DNA from: Hyphomonadaceae bacterium
GTDB taxonomy: Bacteria > Pseudomonadota > Alphaproteobacteria > Caulobacterales > Aquidulcibacteraceae
Direction: 5' to 3'
Assembly (NCBI GenBank): GCA_019753175.1
Contig: JAIELK010000010.1
Location: 1-64,000 of the forward strand
Length of the DNA stretch: 64,000 nt
Part shown: positions 37,985 through 48,722 of the stretch, in pieces
How the letters are laid out: every line of letters begins with the position of its first letter
How positions within the stretch are numbered: position 1 is the stretch's first letter
The notes under the pieces: model-generated
Seen by the model: the letters and a program-made list of their open reading frames with translations, nothing else
Told to the model about the DNA's origin: nothing
Databases searched by the model: none
Translations under genes and position numbers: made by a program

Positions 37985-39265
37985 TCACGCGCGCCGTTCC
38001 AGCGCGGCGACGAAGAAACCGTCGCAGCCGGTGCGTAACGGCGTCATCTGCAGCGCCAGGCCGCGCGCATGCGCGGGGACGCCGGCCAGCGCAAGCGGCG
38101 CGGCTTTGAAATCCGGGTTGGCCGCCAAAAACGCCGCGATCTGATCCTCATTCTCTTCCGGCAGCACCGAACAGGTCACGTACACAAGCCGCCCGCCCGG
38201 CTTCACCAGCGGCGCCGCCAGCGCGAGCGCCTGGCGCTGCTCTGCCAGCCGCCTCGCAAACGCGTTGGGCCGCAGCCGCCACTTCGAATCCGGCGCGCGC
38301 CGCCAGGTGCCCGACCCCGTGCAGGGTGCATCGACCAGCACCACATCCATGCGCGCGCGCAAATCCGAAAGCGCATCCTTGGTGCGCATGGGCGCGCGAA
38401 TCTGCACGTTGCGCACGCCGGCGCGATCCAGCCGCTCCTTCAGCGGCGCGAGCCGGGCGCCATCGACATCATGCGCAAAAATCTGGCCCTTATTGTCCAT
38501 CGCCGCAGCCAGCGCCAAGGTTTTGCCGCCGCCGCCGGCGCACACGTCCGCCACCTGCATGCCGGGTTTCACCGCGCAGAGCAGCGCTGCGAGTTGCGAA
38601 CCCTCGTCCTGCACCTCAAACCAGCCCTTGAGAAACGATTGTTCGGTCGCCCACGGAAAATTGCGCCCCTGCGCCCACGGAATACGCACGCCGTCGGGCG
38701 CGCACGGCGTCGGCGCGGGCGGCTCTTTCAGCTTGGGGCTTTTGCCGAGCGCTTCGATGAGTCTTTCGCGGGTTGTCTTCAGCCGATTGGCGCGCAGATC
38801 GAGCGGCGCGGGCGCAGCAAGCGCTGCGCCCTCTTCCGCGCGCGCTTCGCCAAACGCGCGCGTCATGCTGGCGTCCAGCCATTCGGGATAATCGCCGCGC
38901 ACATACGCCGGCGCGTTGGCGATGGAATCGCTAGCCAGGGCCGCGCGTTCGGACTCGCTCGGCGGCCCCGGCGCGTGCGGATCGTCGGCGCAGCTCGCCG
39001 CGATCCAGTCCGCACTTCGCCCGAAGCCCCAGCGCAGCGCGCCCCACACCCAGGCGCGCGGGGTGTCTGCGTCCATGCGCCAGGCGCTCGATTGCTGCCA
39101 GCGCAGCGCGCCGAACACCAGGTCGCCGATCTCGGCGCGGTCCTTCGAACCGGCGAAGCGATGCGTCAGCATCCACGCCTTCACCGCCTCGGCAGCGGGC
39201 CGGCGCTCGGTTTCGAGCGAGGTGAGAATTTCAATCGCGGCTTGCTGGCGCGCGCCGTCACGCAT
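37985..39265 (-). CDS. rsmB: RsmB-type 16S rRNA (cytosine-5) methyltransferase
   Basis: A 426-aa RsmB/NOP-family enzyme. It has an N-terminal NusB-like region (RQQAAIEILTSLETERRPAA, SKDRAEIGDLVFGALRW). The SAM-binding domain carries VADVCAGGGGKTLALAAAMD, the motif IV cysteine in VLVDAPCTGSGTWRR and the catalytic cysteine in LVYVTCSVLPEEN. It methylates C967 of 16S rRNA in E. coli; the exact target here is inferred. It lies in a guaB-VOC-rsmB run on the minus strand. Confidence 0.85.
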   Translation of the reverse strand: MRDGARQQAAIEILTSLETERRPAAEAVKAWMLTHRFAGSKDRAEIGDLVFGALRWQQSSAWRMDADTPRAWVWGALRWGFGRSADWIAASCADDPHAPGPPSESERAALASDSIANAPAYVRGDYPEWLDASMTRAFGEARAEEGAALAAPAPLDLRANRLKTTRERLIEALGKSPKLKEPPAPTPCAPDGVRIPWAQGRNFPWATEQSFLKGWFEVQDEGSQLAALLCAVKPGMQVADVCAGGGGKTLALAAAMDNKGQIFAHDVDGARLAPLKERLDRAGVRNVQIRAPMRTKDALSDLRARMDVVLVDAPCTGSGTWRRAPDSKWRLRPNAFARRLAEQRQALALAAPLVKPGGRLVYVTCSVLPEENEDQIAAFLAANPDFKAAPLALAGVPAHARGLALQMTPLRTGCDGFFVAALERRA

Positions 39266-39293
39266 CGGGAGAACCCCACAAAAAATGCCAGGG

Positions 39294-39680
39294 CTAGTCC
39301 ACCCCGATGTCCTGCCCGAATACCACGAGATCGCCGTCGGGCGCCAGTATGCACAATTCGCGCTGGCCGTAAGGCTTGTCCGCCGGCCCGTGGACGTCGC
39401 CAGGGGGAAGCAGATCGAGCTTGGGCTTCAACTCAGCGTAAAGCGCATCGACGTCGCGCACATCAATGTAATGGGCAAAGCGCCTGTCGCCTGGGGCGAC
39501 ATCAGCGTAGATGCTGCGATCCATAAGGCGGACGGCGACACTGTCGCGCTCCACATAGGCGTAGCCGCCGCCGCTGAACCCGAGCTTGAAACCCAGCAGA
39601 TCGGTAAAGAACGCGATCGCCGCGTCCAGATCAGGAACCCACATCACCGGCGTGATTTGGATGAAGTTGCTTTCGCTCAC
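39294..39680 (-). CDS. VOC-family (glyoxalase/bleomycin resistance) protein
   Basis: The 128-aa product has the paired beta-alpha-beta-beta-beta modules of the VOC fold: MWVPDLDAAIAFFTDLLGFK, YAYVERDSVAVRLMD, FAHYIDVRDVDALYAELKPK and ELCILAPDGDLVVFGQD. Family members bind small molecules or metals; no specific activity is evident. It is located 3 nt after guaB and 28 nt before rsmB, so it is probably in their operon. Confidence 0.85.
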   Translation of the reverse strand: MSESNFIQITPVMWVPDLDAAIAFFTDLLGFKLGFSGGGYAYVERDSVAVRLMDRSIYADVAPGDRRFAHYIDVRDVDALYAELKPKLDLLPPGDVHGPADKPYGQRELCILAPDGDLVVFGQDIGVD

Positions 39681-39683
39681 GCC

Positions 39684-41204
<1,521 letters not shown>

Positions 41205-41253
41205 TCAGCCCAGCCGAGTTGGCGACAGAACGCGCATCGCTGCGCCTAAGGGG

Positions 41254-41949
41254 TCAACTCTTCCGCCCCGTCGCAACCACGTACACCTCCGAGCTTTCCG
41301 TTCGGCTCGCCGGCGGTTTGGCGTGCGCAACTTTGGCGAAGTTTTGCTTCAACCGCGCCAGTAATGCAGCATCCAATCCGCCTTGAAACGCCTTGGTCAC
41401 GAACGTTCCGCCCGGCGCGAGTTTGGCCAATGCGAACTCGGCCGCCGCTTCGGCAAGCGCGCCGGTGCGAATCTGATCAGTCTTCGCGTGGCCGGTCGTG
41501 TTCGCCGCCATGTCTGAGAGCACGACATCGGGCGCCCCGCCCAGCGTCGCCATCAATGCCGCCGGCGCTTCCGGCGAAAGAAAATCCATTTCCAGAAATG
41601 TCGCGCCCGCGAGCGCTTCGATCGGCAGCAGGTCAACGCCAACGACCTTGCAACCGCGTTCAACGCACACCTGCGCCCAGCCGCCGGGCGCGGCGCCCAG
41701 ATCGATCACCCGTGCGCCGGGTCTCAAAAAATGGAACTGCTCGTCGAGCTCGGCGAGCTTGTAATAGGCCCGCGCGCGCGCGCCTTCGGCCTTGGCGCGG
41801 GTGACATAAGGATCGTTGAGCTGGCGCTCGATCCATTTCTTCGAGCTTTCCTTGACGCGCTTGTTTTTGACGCGCGTGGTCAGCTGGCGCGCACCGTCGC
41901 CGCCTCTCGGCTTGCCGGTCCAGCGGCGTTTTGGCGGCTCCTCGCTCAC
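41254..41949 (-). CDS. rlmE: 23S rRNA 2'-O-ribose methyltransferase RlmE (FtsJ)
   Basis: A 231-aa enzyme with a basic N-terminus (VKNKRVKESSKKWIERQLND). The K-D-K-E tetrad is visible: ARAYYKLAEL, VVLSDMAANTTGH, GGTFVTKAFQG and TESSEVYVVA, around the SAM motif VIDLGAAPGGWAQV. It methylates U2552 in E. coli. The GTG start at 41949 overlaps the ppx/gppA stop (GTGA) and has AAGGCGG upstream, so the longer in-frame extension is not used. Confidence 0.9.
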   Translation of the reverse strand: MSEEPPKRRWTGKPRGGDGARQLTTRVKNKRVKESSKKWIERQLNDPYVTRAKAEGARARAYYKLAELDEQFHFLRPGARVIDLGAAPGGWAQVCVERGCKVVGVDLLPIEALAGATFLEMDFLSPEAPAALMATLGGAPDVVLSDMAANTTGHAKTDQIRTGALAEAAAEFALAKLAPGGTFVTKAFQGGLDAALLARLKQNFAKVAHAKPPASRTESSEVYVVATGRKS

Positions 41950-42989
41950 CTGGCCGCCTTGTGCTCGGCCATCAGCCGCATCAGCACACCTTCCCGTAGG
42001 CCACGATCGGCGACGCGAATGCGCTCGGCCGGCCACACCCGCAGCACCGCATCCAGAATCGCGCCGCCGATGACGACGAGGTCGGCGCGATCTTTGCCGA
42101 TACAGGCGTTCTGCGCGCGCTCTTCGCGGGTTTGCGCCAGTAGACGCGCGATCACGGCGCGGCAATCTTCAACGCGAAACCACACGCCATCGACCTTGGC
42201 GCGACTGTATTTCGCAAGCCCGAGATGCACCCCGGCCAAACTCGTCACGGTGCCGGAGGTGCCGATGATGTGGGCGCGCCCCGCTGCGAATGCCGGACGT
42301 AAATGCTGCGCCTCGCCGACTCTTTCAAACACGTCGGCCAACCGTTTCACCAAGGCTTCGTACCAGGCCTGCTTGTCGCGCTCCGGCTCCGGATCGTCCT
42401 CAGCCAGCGTCACCACGCCGAGCGGGCACGTGCCCCAGGAGATCAGCGGCGGCTCGAGTCCGGCGCCGATCACCTCGCGCGGCGCGACCCACGACACTTC
42501 GGTCGAGCCGCCGCCAATGTCGACGATCATGGCGTAGTCAACTTCCGGCGTCAGCAGCGAGGTGCACCCCAGCACCGACAGCCGCGCCTCAGCTTCCGGG
42601 CTGATCACTTCAAACCTAAGGCCGAGGTCCTTTTCGATGCGATTGAGGAACGTCTGCCCGTTCACCGCCGCGCGACACGCCTGCGTCGCCACGCAGCCAA
42701 CCGCCGCCGGTACACGCGCTTCGATGCGCTGTGCACACGCCGCGAGCGCCTGGTAGGCGCGCGCCATCGCCGCGTCGCTCAAGCGCCCTGTGTGCGCGAG
42801 TCCCTCACCCAGGCGCACGATGCGCGAGAAGCCATCGACGACCCGAAGACCGCCCGCACCGTCCGGCGCCGCCATCAAGAGGCGGCAATTATTAGTGCCC
42901 AAATCGAGCGCGGCGAACACCGGCGCACGCGTCCGTGGGCCAGCCCGACCGCCGATCTGCGGCGCGTGGGCCCGCACTGGCTTATCCAT
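41946..42989 (-). CDS. Ppx/GppA family phosphatase
   Basis: The 347-aa product has the actin-like ATPase-fold motifs FAALDLGTNNCRLLMA (phosphate 1) and MIVDIGGGSTEVSW (phosphate 2), and IIGTSGTVTSLAGVHLG. It is an exopolyphosphatase or pppGpp phosphohydrolase of the short alphaproteobacterial type, lacking the C-terminal HD domain. Pairing with rlmE is common in this class. The start is the ATG at 42989; one at 43019 is an alternative. Confidence 0.9.
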   Translation of the reverse strand: MDKPVRAHAPQIGGRAGPRTRAPVFAALDLGTNNCRLLMAAPDGAGGLRVVDGFSRIVRLGEGLAHTGRLSDAAMARAYQALAACAQRIEARVPAAVGCVATQACRAAVNGQTFLNRIEKDLGLRFEVISPEAEARLSVLGCTSLLTPEVDYAMIVDIGGGSTEVSWVAPREVIGAGLEPPLISWGTCPLGVVTLAEDDPEPERDKQAWYEALVKRLADVFERVGEAQHLRPAFAAGRAHIIGTSGTVTSLAGVHLGLAKYSRAKVDGVWFRVEDCRAVIARLLAQTREERAQNACIGKDRADLVVIGGAILDAVLRVWPAERIRVADRGLREGVLMRLMAEHKAAR

Positions 42990-43216
42990 TGCTAACCATC
43001 TGGGGCGCGAGGCCCGCAATCCAAAGTTTCAGCGCAATGCTAGCCCAAAGCAGCCTTGGCGACACCCTCGATTTGCCGCGATTGGGCCCTGATCAGGCGT
43101 TTTTGCGCTCGCATCGACACAGGTCAGTGATGAACGCCCGCCCACCGCTTGCCGTCCGCGCCGCCGCTTCATACCTTACAGGGGCGAGAGATTGAGGAGG
43201 TACGAGGAGAGGAGAA

Positions 43217-43540
43217 ATGCGCGAAGCGAAATTCTCCATTGGTCAAGTGGTTCGGCACCGGCACTTTCCGTTCCGGGGCGTGGTGTTCGACGTCGATCCT
43301 GTGTTTTCCAACACTGATGAATGGCTAACCGCCATTCCCGAGCCAATGCGTCCCGACAAGAACCAACCTTTCTACCATCTCTTCGCCGAGAATTCGGAAA
43401 GCCACTACATCGCCTATGTCTCCGAGCAGAACCTGCTACCGGACGAAAGCGGCGAACCGATCGAGCACCCGCAGATTGACGAGGTGTTCGAAGAAACCGA
43501 CGAAGGCGGATACAAGCTGCGGCCCGAGAGCCTGAACTAG
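43217..43540 (+). CDS. hspQ: heat shock protein HspQ
   Basis: The 107-aa product has the full HspQ pattern: AKFSIGQVVRHRHFPFRGVV, DVDPVFSNTDEWL, QPFYHLFAENSESHYIAYVS and EQNLLPDESGEPIEHPQIDE. In enterobacteria HspQ binds hemimethylated DNA and tunes Lon proteolysis. A strong purine-rich GAGGAGAGGAGAA precedes the ATG. It is divergent from ppx/gppA and convergent with astB, 7 bp away. Confidence 0.93.
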   Translation: MREAKFSIGQVVRHRHFPFRGVVFDVDPVFSNTDEWLTAIPEPMRPDKNQPFYHLFAENSESHYIAYVSEQNLLPDESGEPIEHPQIDEVFEETDEGGYKLRPESLN

Positions 43541-43547
43541 GCGCCGC

Positions 43548-44885
43548 CTAGCGCTGGAACGGATAGAAATCCCCGCCCAGCGGCAGGATGCGCGTGAGTT
43601 CGTCGAGCGCAGTTTGGGTCTCGCGCACCAGCGCAGGATCGGCGAGATCGGCGGGCGCGAGTTCTTCGCGATAGTGCGCCTTGATCCACGCTTCGAGCTT
43701 CGCCGCCAGCGCGTCGTCGAGAAAGAAGCCCGTATTCGCAGCGGCGCGCTCAGCGTCCGTCATAGCGATGCGCAACCGCAAGCACGCCGGCCCGCCGCCA
43801 TTGCGCATACTCTCACGTACTTCGACATACTCGACCGCGCCGATCGCGGCGTTGGGCGCAGCGACGAGCTCGCGCACATAGGCGGCGGTGCGGTTGTTCT
43901 CGCGCACCTCACTCGGCGCGATCAGCGTCAGCGACGCCGCCCCCGGCAGGCGCACGAGCTGCGAATTGAACAGGTAGGATGAGACCGCGTCTTCGAGGCT
44001 GACGCGCGCGGCCGGAACCTCGACGAACACCGGCTCGAACAGGCCGCGCGCACCTGCGCGCACCTCGGCGTAGAGCGCCGCTGTATCGGCAAAGGCGTGC
44101 TCATGGTGGAACAGCACGTGCTCGTGCGCGACCGCGACCACGTCGTTGTGGAACGCACCGGCGTCGATCGCTTCCGCGCTCTGGCGCGCATGCACTGTGC
44201 GCGCCGCCGCCAACCCATGCCGGCGCGCCAGCGCGCGGCACGCCTCCAAAGTTTGGCGCGCGGGAAAGCCGGTCTTGGCCTCGCGCGCTTCACGGCCGTA
44301 GACGAAGATCTCCACCCCCGGCGCGTCCTGTTCGGCGCAGAGGCGCATGTGATTGGCCGCGCCTTCGTCGGACAGCGCATCGTGGGGCGTGAGCGCCGCA
44401 TGCACGGCGAAACGGGACTCGTCCGCCAGCAGCCTGCGAAGCATGCGCTCGGTCTGCTCGGCTTCAAGGAGGCGATGCAGCATGGTCTGCAGATTGGCGA
44501 CAGACGCATGCAAGCGGCCGTCGCCGCAATCGGCGCTCGGCGAAACGGTCGCCGCGTTCGCAGCCCACATTGCCGAAGACGCCAACGCCGCACGCGCCAG
44601 CATCGGCTCGCCCGCCCATGCGCCGCCCCACACGTCACTGTCGCTGCCTGAAAAGCCTAGCGTCCGTAGCCAGGTAGTGTTCGGGCGCTCCTGTGGCGGC
44701 AGCACGCCCTGACTGAGACCCAATGCGCGCAAGCGTTGCATCTTTGCCAGCCCCTGCAGCGCTGCGTCACGCGGGCGCGCGATGCTGTCGCGATTGCGCG
44801 TCGAGGCGAGATTGCCTTCCGAGAGCCCGGCGTAATTGTGTGTTGGACCGACAATGCCGTCGAAATTGATTTCGGTTGCGTTCAT
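43548..44885 (-). CDS. astB: N-succinylarginine dihydrolase AstB
   Basis: A 445-aa enzyme starting MNATEINFDGIVGPTHNYAG, the family's conserved N-terminus. It also has ERPNTTWLRTLGFSG, GAFHNDVVAVAHEHVLFHHE and the C-terminal NGGGPACLRLRIAM with the catalytic Cys. It is the second step of the arginine succinyltransferase pathway, releasing CO2 and ammonia from N2-succinylarginine. ATGA overlap with astD. The open frame extends upstream over astD but is not used. Confidence 0.94.
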   Translation of the reverse strand: MNATEINFDGIVGPTHNYAGLSEGNLASTRNRDSIARPRDAALQGLAKMQRLRALGLSQGVLPPQERPNTTWLRTLGFSGSDSDVWGGAWAGEPMLARAALASSAMWAANAATVSPSADCGDGRLHASVANLQTMLHRLLEAEQTERMLRRLLADESRFAVHAALTPHDALSDEGAANHMRLCAEQDAPGVEIFVYGREAREAKTGFPARQTLEACRALARRHGLAAARTVHARQSAEAIDAGAFHNDVVAVAHEHVLFHHEHAFADTAALYAEVRAGARGLFEPVFVEVPAARVSLEDAVSSYLFNSQLVRLPGAASLTLIAPSEVRENNRTAAYVRELVAAPNAAIGAVEYVEVRESMRNGGGPACLRLRIAMTDAERAAANTGFFLDDALAAKLEAWIKAHYREELAPADLADPALVRETQTALDELTRILPLGGDFYPFQR

Positions 44886-46330
44886 CCCGGCAACCCAGGC
44901 GCCGCGATTGGAGCGGCTTTCTCCGACAATTGCGTCGCCACCGGATAGGCCACGTAATCCGCGGCGTAATAGGCGCTTGGGCGCAAAGAGCCCGACAAGC
45001 CCGGGCCGCCAAACGGCATCGCCGAGGACGCGCCGGTGGTGGGCCGGTTCCAGTTGAGCACGCCCGCGCGCAGCTCCTGCTTCACCCGCCCCCACAGCGC
45101 CGCGTCGTCGCTGATCAAACCGCCGGCGAGCCCGAAGCGCGTTGCGTTGGCGAGGTCAATTGCGTGATCGAAGTCGGCGGCGCGATAAACCTGCAGCACC
45201 GGGCCGAACAATTCCTCGTCCGGCGGCGACAGGCCGGTCACATCCACAATAGTTGGATGCACGAAGGCGCCATCGCGCTTCAGCGGCACGATTGGTGTTG
45301 CGCCAAGCGCAACCAAGCCCTGCTCGAACTTCACCGCACGATCGGCAGCTTCGGCCGACACCAGCGGGCCCATGAACGGCTCCGGCGTTTGGGTTGCGGG
45401 CCCGACACTGATCGCTGGCGCCAACGCGACAAGCGCAGCAAGGATCGCGTCGCCCTCCGCGCCCTGGGACAGGATCAAGCGCCGCGCGCAGGAACAACGC
45501 TGACCGCTGGTGGCGAAGGCGGAGTGCGCGATGAGATTTGCCGCCGTCTTGGCATCAACGGGCGGCCATACGATCAGCGGATTGTTGCCGCCGAGTTCAA
45601 GCGCCAGCATCACGTCTGGTCGCCCGGCGAACTTGCGGTGAATGAACGCGCCAGTCTGGGCCGAGCCGGTGAACAGCACGCCGTTCAAGCCGCGTGCGTC
45701 TAGGATTGCGGCGCCGGTTTCCCGTGCGCCATGAAGCAAATTCAACACACCCGCCGGCAAGCCTGCCGCTTCCCAAGCTTCGACCATTAGCGCACCTACG
45801 CCCGGCGTTAGTTCGCTCGGCTTGAACAGCACGCAGTTGCCGGCCAGCAGCGCTGGTACGATGTGTCCGTTCGGCAGATGACCTGGAAAGTTGAACGGCC
45901 CGAAAACAGCGAGCACGCCATGGGCCTGATGGGCCAGCGTCATGGCGCCGAATGCGGCCTTCTCCTCGCGCGCGCCTGCGCGTTCGGCTTGGGCGCGGAT
46001 CGAAATTTCGATCTTGCCGATCATGGCCGCGACTTCGCCCTTCGCGTCCCAGAGCGGCTTGCCCATCTCGCGGCTGATGGCCCGCGCGAGCTCGTCATCC
46101 CGGGCTTCAAGCTGCTTGCCGAACGCGCGCACCACGGCGATGCGCGTCTCTAGTGCTTGGCGAGACCAGCCTGGAAACGAAAGCCGCGCCGCAGCCATCG
46201 CTTCGGCGACATCGTCGGCGGTCGCCGCACGTCCTTCCCACACCTTGTCGCCGGTCGCGGGATCGTGCGAGGCGAACCGCTCGCCCCCGCCTGCGCGCCA
46301 AGCGCCGCGAATGTACAACTCAGCTCGCAT
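44882..46330 (-). CDS. astD: succinylglutamate-semialdehyde dehydrogenase AstD
   Basis: A 482-aa aldehyde dehydrogenase. It contains AVFGPFNFPGHLPNGHIVPA, FTGSAQTGAFIHRKF, the catalytic Glu in LALELGGNNPLIVW, the catalytic Cys in SGQRCSCARRL, and the AstD-like MPFGGPGLSGSLRPSAYYAA. It oxidises N-succinylglutamate 5-semialdehyde. The ATG at 46330 lies 11 nt inside the end of astA. Confidence 0.93.
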   Translation of the reverse strand: MRAELYIRGAWRAGGGERFASHDPATGDKVWEGRAATADDVAEAMAAARLSFPGWSRQALETRIAVVRAFGKQLEARDDELARAISREMGKPLWDAKGEVAAMIGKIEISIRAQAERAGAREEKAAFGAMTLAHQAHGVLAVFGPFNFPGHLPNGHIVPALLAGNCVLFKPSELTPGVGALMVEAWEAAGLPAGVLNLLHGARETGAAILDARGLNGVLFTGSAQTGAFIHRKFAGRPDVMLALELGGNNPLIVWPPVDAKTAANLIAHSAFATSGQRCSCARRLILSQGAEGDAILAALVALAPAISVGPATQTPEPFMGPLVSAEAADRAVKFEQGLVALGATPIVPLKRDGAFVHPTIVDVTGLSPPDEELFGPVLQVYRAADFDHAIDLANATRFGLAGGLISDDAALWGRVKQELRAGVLNWNRPTTGASSAMPFGGPGLSGSLRPSAYYAADYVAYPVATQLSEKAAPIAAPGLPG

Positions 46331-47351
46331 CGTCCATCCACACCAGAGCGTCATCGCCCTCGCCGAGACGCAAGGCATCGGCGACGGCCGGTTCGACGCG
46401 TACTTTGTCGCCCTCTCGCACCGCATGCGTCGACACACAGCGGAATGTGGCGAGTGCTGGGGACGCGACAAGCGCGCGTTTGCCGGTTTGCACGTCGCCG
46501 ACGACCACTTTGGTGCGCCGCGTTTCGCGCTTGGTGCGGATCGCATCGCGCGGCGCGCTCATCAGCGGTCCGCCATCGAAAATGTCGATCACATTGGAGA
46601 ACGAAAACCCCTCCCATTCCAGCAGACGCCGAGCGCCCTCGCCATCCTTGTGACACATCCCGATCACGTCGCGAGCCCCCGCAGGCAGCAGATCCACATA
46701 GATTGGATGTTGCGGCATCAGGTCCAGGATGAACTGGTTGTCCGTAGTCGCGCTGAGCTTGTCGGCTTCGGCGAAATCCATGCGGAAAAAGTGGCGCCCG
46801 ATCGCTTCCCAGAATGGCGAAGCGCCTTCCGGCGACACGACACCGCGCAGCTCTGAGACCACGGTGTCGCGGAATCTCGCCGGCGCAGCCGCCATCAAAA
46901 CGTAGCGTGTCTGCGCAAGGGCGCGGCCCACACCGGCGGCCCGATGCTCTGGCCGAACGAATAGCGAGCCAACCTCAGAGCAGCCGGTGAAATCGTTGAC
47001 GCCCATGAGGACGCGCATGTCGAAACGTCGATTCACCACCGCCGATGACTGTGCTTCGGTGAACATACGAAAATTGAAAAATGGGGGAAGCTCACCGATC
47101 GTAGCCTTCACGCCGCAGCAGCCGGCGATAGCCCCAGTGGCCAAATGCTCCAATGAAATGAAGTAGCGTTCGCCCCCCACGCTCGCGACTGTCGATGCAA
47201 AGCTCTCGGCGCTCAGCGCCAATTTCGCGGCGAGCGCCGCATCGTCCAGCATCAGGCTCGTGAAGCCCGCACCGGCGATTTCGCGCAACTGCCTGAACCC
47301 TTCCAAGTCGGCGGGCGTCGCCGCACGCATGACGTAGCTTAGCGCGCTCAT
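46320..47351 (-). CDS. astA: arginine N-succinyltransferase AstA
   Basis: A 343-aa enzyme with the AstA/AruF pattern: VMRAATPADLEGFRQLREIA, GCSEVGSLFVRPEHRAAGVG, SPFWEAIGRHFFRMDFAEAD, DLMPQHPIYVDLLPAGARDV and NVIDIFDGGPLMSA. It starts the AST pathway of arginine catabolism with succinyl-CoA. It overlaps the M20 hydrolase gene by 4 nt upstream and astD downstream. Confidence 0.94.
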   Translation of the reverse strand: MSALSYVMRAATPADLEGFRQLREIAGAGFTSLMLDDAALAAKLALSAESFASTVASVGGERYFISLEHLATGAIAGCCGVKATIGELPPFFNFRMFTEAQSSAVVNRRFDMRVLMGVNDFTGCSEVGSLFVRPEHRAAGVGRALAQTRYVLMAAAPARFRDTVVSELRGVVSPEGASPFWEAIGRHFFRMDFAEADKLSATTDNQFILDLMPQHPIYVDLLPAGARDVIGMCHKDGEGARRLLEWEGFSFSNVIDIFDGGPLMSAPRDAIRTKRETRRTKVVVGDVQTGKRALVASPALATFRCVSTHAVREGDKVRVEPAVADALRLGEGDDALVWMDDAS

Positions 47352-48595
47352 GCGTGCAGCGCTCTGATGTCAAAGGCAGCGCGGGCGAGCCCGGCCAGCA
47401 GCAGAAATGAGAGCTTGGCGCGCTCGCTGAAGCTCGGGATCAGCGCGAACTCCTGGTCGCTATGCAAGCCGCCGCCGCAGGGGCCTAGTGTATCGATGTT
47501 CGGGCAACCGGCCGCGAACAAATTATTGCCCTCGCAGACACCACCGGACGGTTGAAACTTGAGATCGAGGCCCAACACGGCGCCGGCCTCGCGCATCCAC
47601 GCCACCATGGTCTTCTGCTGGGCATTGAGCGGCTTTGGCGCGCGCGTGATGCCCCCGTGCAGGTGTGCGCTGAGGCCGTCGCGGCGGCCGGCCGCATCGG
47701 CAATGCTGCGCAGTTGCGCTTCGGCCCACGCGGCGCCCTCGATATCGGGCGAGCGCACGTTGAACCGCAACACCGCGTGTTCGGGAACAACATTCACAGC
47801 CCCGCCACCGTCTATGGCGCCGACATTAAATGTGACCCCATCCCGTCTTCCGTTGAGCGCGTCGAGCGCGAGTGCGGCCTCGGCGGCGGCGATCACCGCG
47901 TTGCGGCCATCGTTGAACGCGCGACCGACATGAGCAGCGCGGCCCTTTACAACGAGACTAAAATTGCCCGAACCCTTGCGCGCGTCGACCAGGGCGCCGT
48001 CGGCGAGCGCGGGCTCGTATGTCATGCCGAGATGCGAACGCGCGCCGAGCTCGGCCAGCAGCGGCGCGCTTGCCGGCGATCCGATCTCCTCATCCGGGCT
48101 CATCAGCACTGTATAGCCTACGTGCTTCTCGCCTGGCAGCGCCTCATAAGCCTCGAGCGCCGCCAGCATCACCGCCAGCCCGCCCTTCATGTCGGCAACG
48201 CCAGGTCCGCGCAGCTTCTCACCTTCCCGCCATGGCTTCTGGAACGGGTGCGCGGCGGGGAACACGGTGTCGTAGTGCCCCGTTAGCGCAACCTGGATCG
48301 GCGCCCCTGGGCGCACACTTATGCGGATGGCCTCTGGGTGGTCGACACGGATGATCTCTCCGTCGGCGCGGACACGCTCTGACGGCGCGAGCGGCACAAG
48401 GCTCAGGGCGCCCGGAAGCGCTGCGAACGCATCCGACAGCCGGTCGCGCATGCGCGCTAAACCGGCGCCCTCTAGAGAACCTGAATTGATGGCGGACCAG
48501 GCCTCCGTGCGGATGGCCAGCGCTTCGCCCTCAGAGTCGAGAGCCTGCAGATGGGGAGCGAGGTCCGCAGCCCAATCGGGCCGCGCCAACGACAT
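47348..48595 (-). CDS. M20-family metallohydrolase (carboxypeptidase G2-like) of the AST operon
   Basis: The 415-aa product has the zinc-binding M20 motifs VALTGHYDTVFPA, RGPGVADMKGGLAVMLAALE (bridging Asp) and MSPDEEIGS (Glu pair), and a dimerisation domain with FSLVVKGRAAHVGRAFNDGR. M20 enzymes hydrolyse N-acyl or peptide bonds. As first gene of an operon with astA, astD and astB but without astE, it is a candidate for the final desuccinylation of N-succinylglutamate (inference). The start at 48595 has AGGTG upstream. Confidence 0.85.
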   Translation of the reverse strand: MSLARPDWAADLAPHLQALDSEGEALAIRTEAWSAINSGSLEGAGLARMRDRLSDAFAALPGALSLVPLAPSERVRADGEIIRVDHPEAIRISVRPGAPIQVALTGHYDTVFPAAHPFQKPWREGEKLRGPGVADMKGGLAVMLAALEAYEALPGEKHVGYTVLMSPDEEIGSPASAPLLAELGARSHLGMTYEPALADGALVDARKGSGNFSLVVKGRAAHVGRAFNDGRNAVIAAAEAALALDALNGRRDGVTFNVGAIDGGGAVNVVPEHAVLRFNVRSPDIEGAAWAEAQLRSIADAAGRRDGLSAHLHGGITRAPKPLNAQQKTMVAWMREAGAVLGLDLKFQPSGGVCEGNNLFAAGCPNIDTLGPCGGGLHSDQEFALIPSFSERAKLSFLLLAGLARAAFDIRALHA

Positions 48596-48672
48596 TGGAG
48601 CACCTAGAGACATGCGGCGGATAAGTGCCCCCGTCGGCGCGTCAAGTCCAGCGCAGGCCGCCCCAAATGCAA

Positions 48673-48698
48673 ACGGGCCCAGCTCTCACTGGGCCCGT
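48673..48698 (-). terminator. intrinsic terminator of the ompA-like transcript
   Basis: ACGGGCCCAG and CTGGGCCCGT form a perfect 10-bp stem with a 6-nt loop. On the minus strand it is followed by TTTGCATTT. It lies 24 bp after the stop of the OmpA-family gene. Confidence 0.75.
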
Positions 48699-48722
48699 CG
48701 CAGACTTTCGTTTTACGCCGAT

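Noticed and set aside
38069-39526. 485-codon plus-strand open frame across rsmB and the VOC gene
   Set aside because: Runs antisense to two real genes; no domain.
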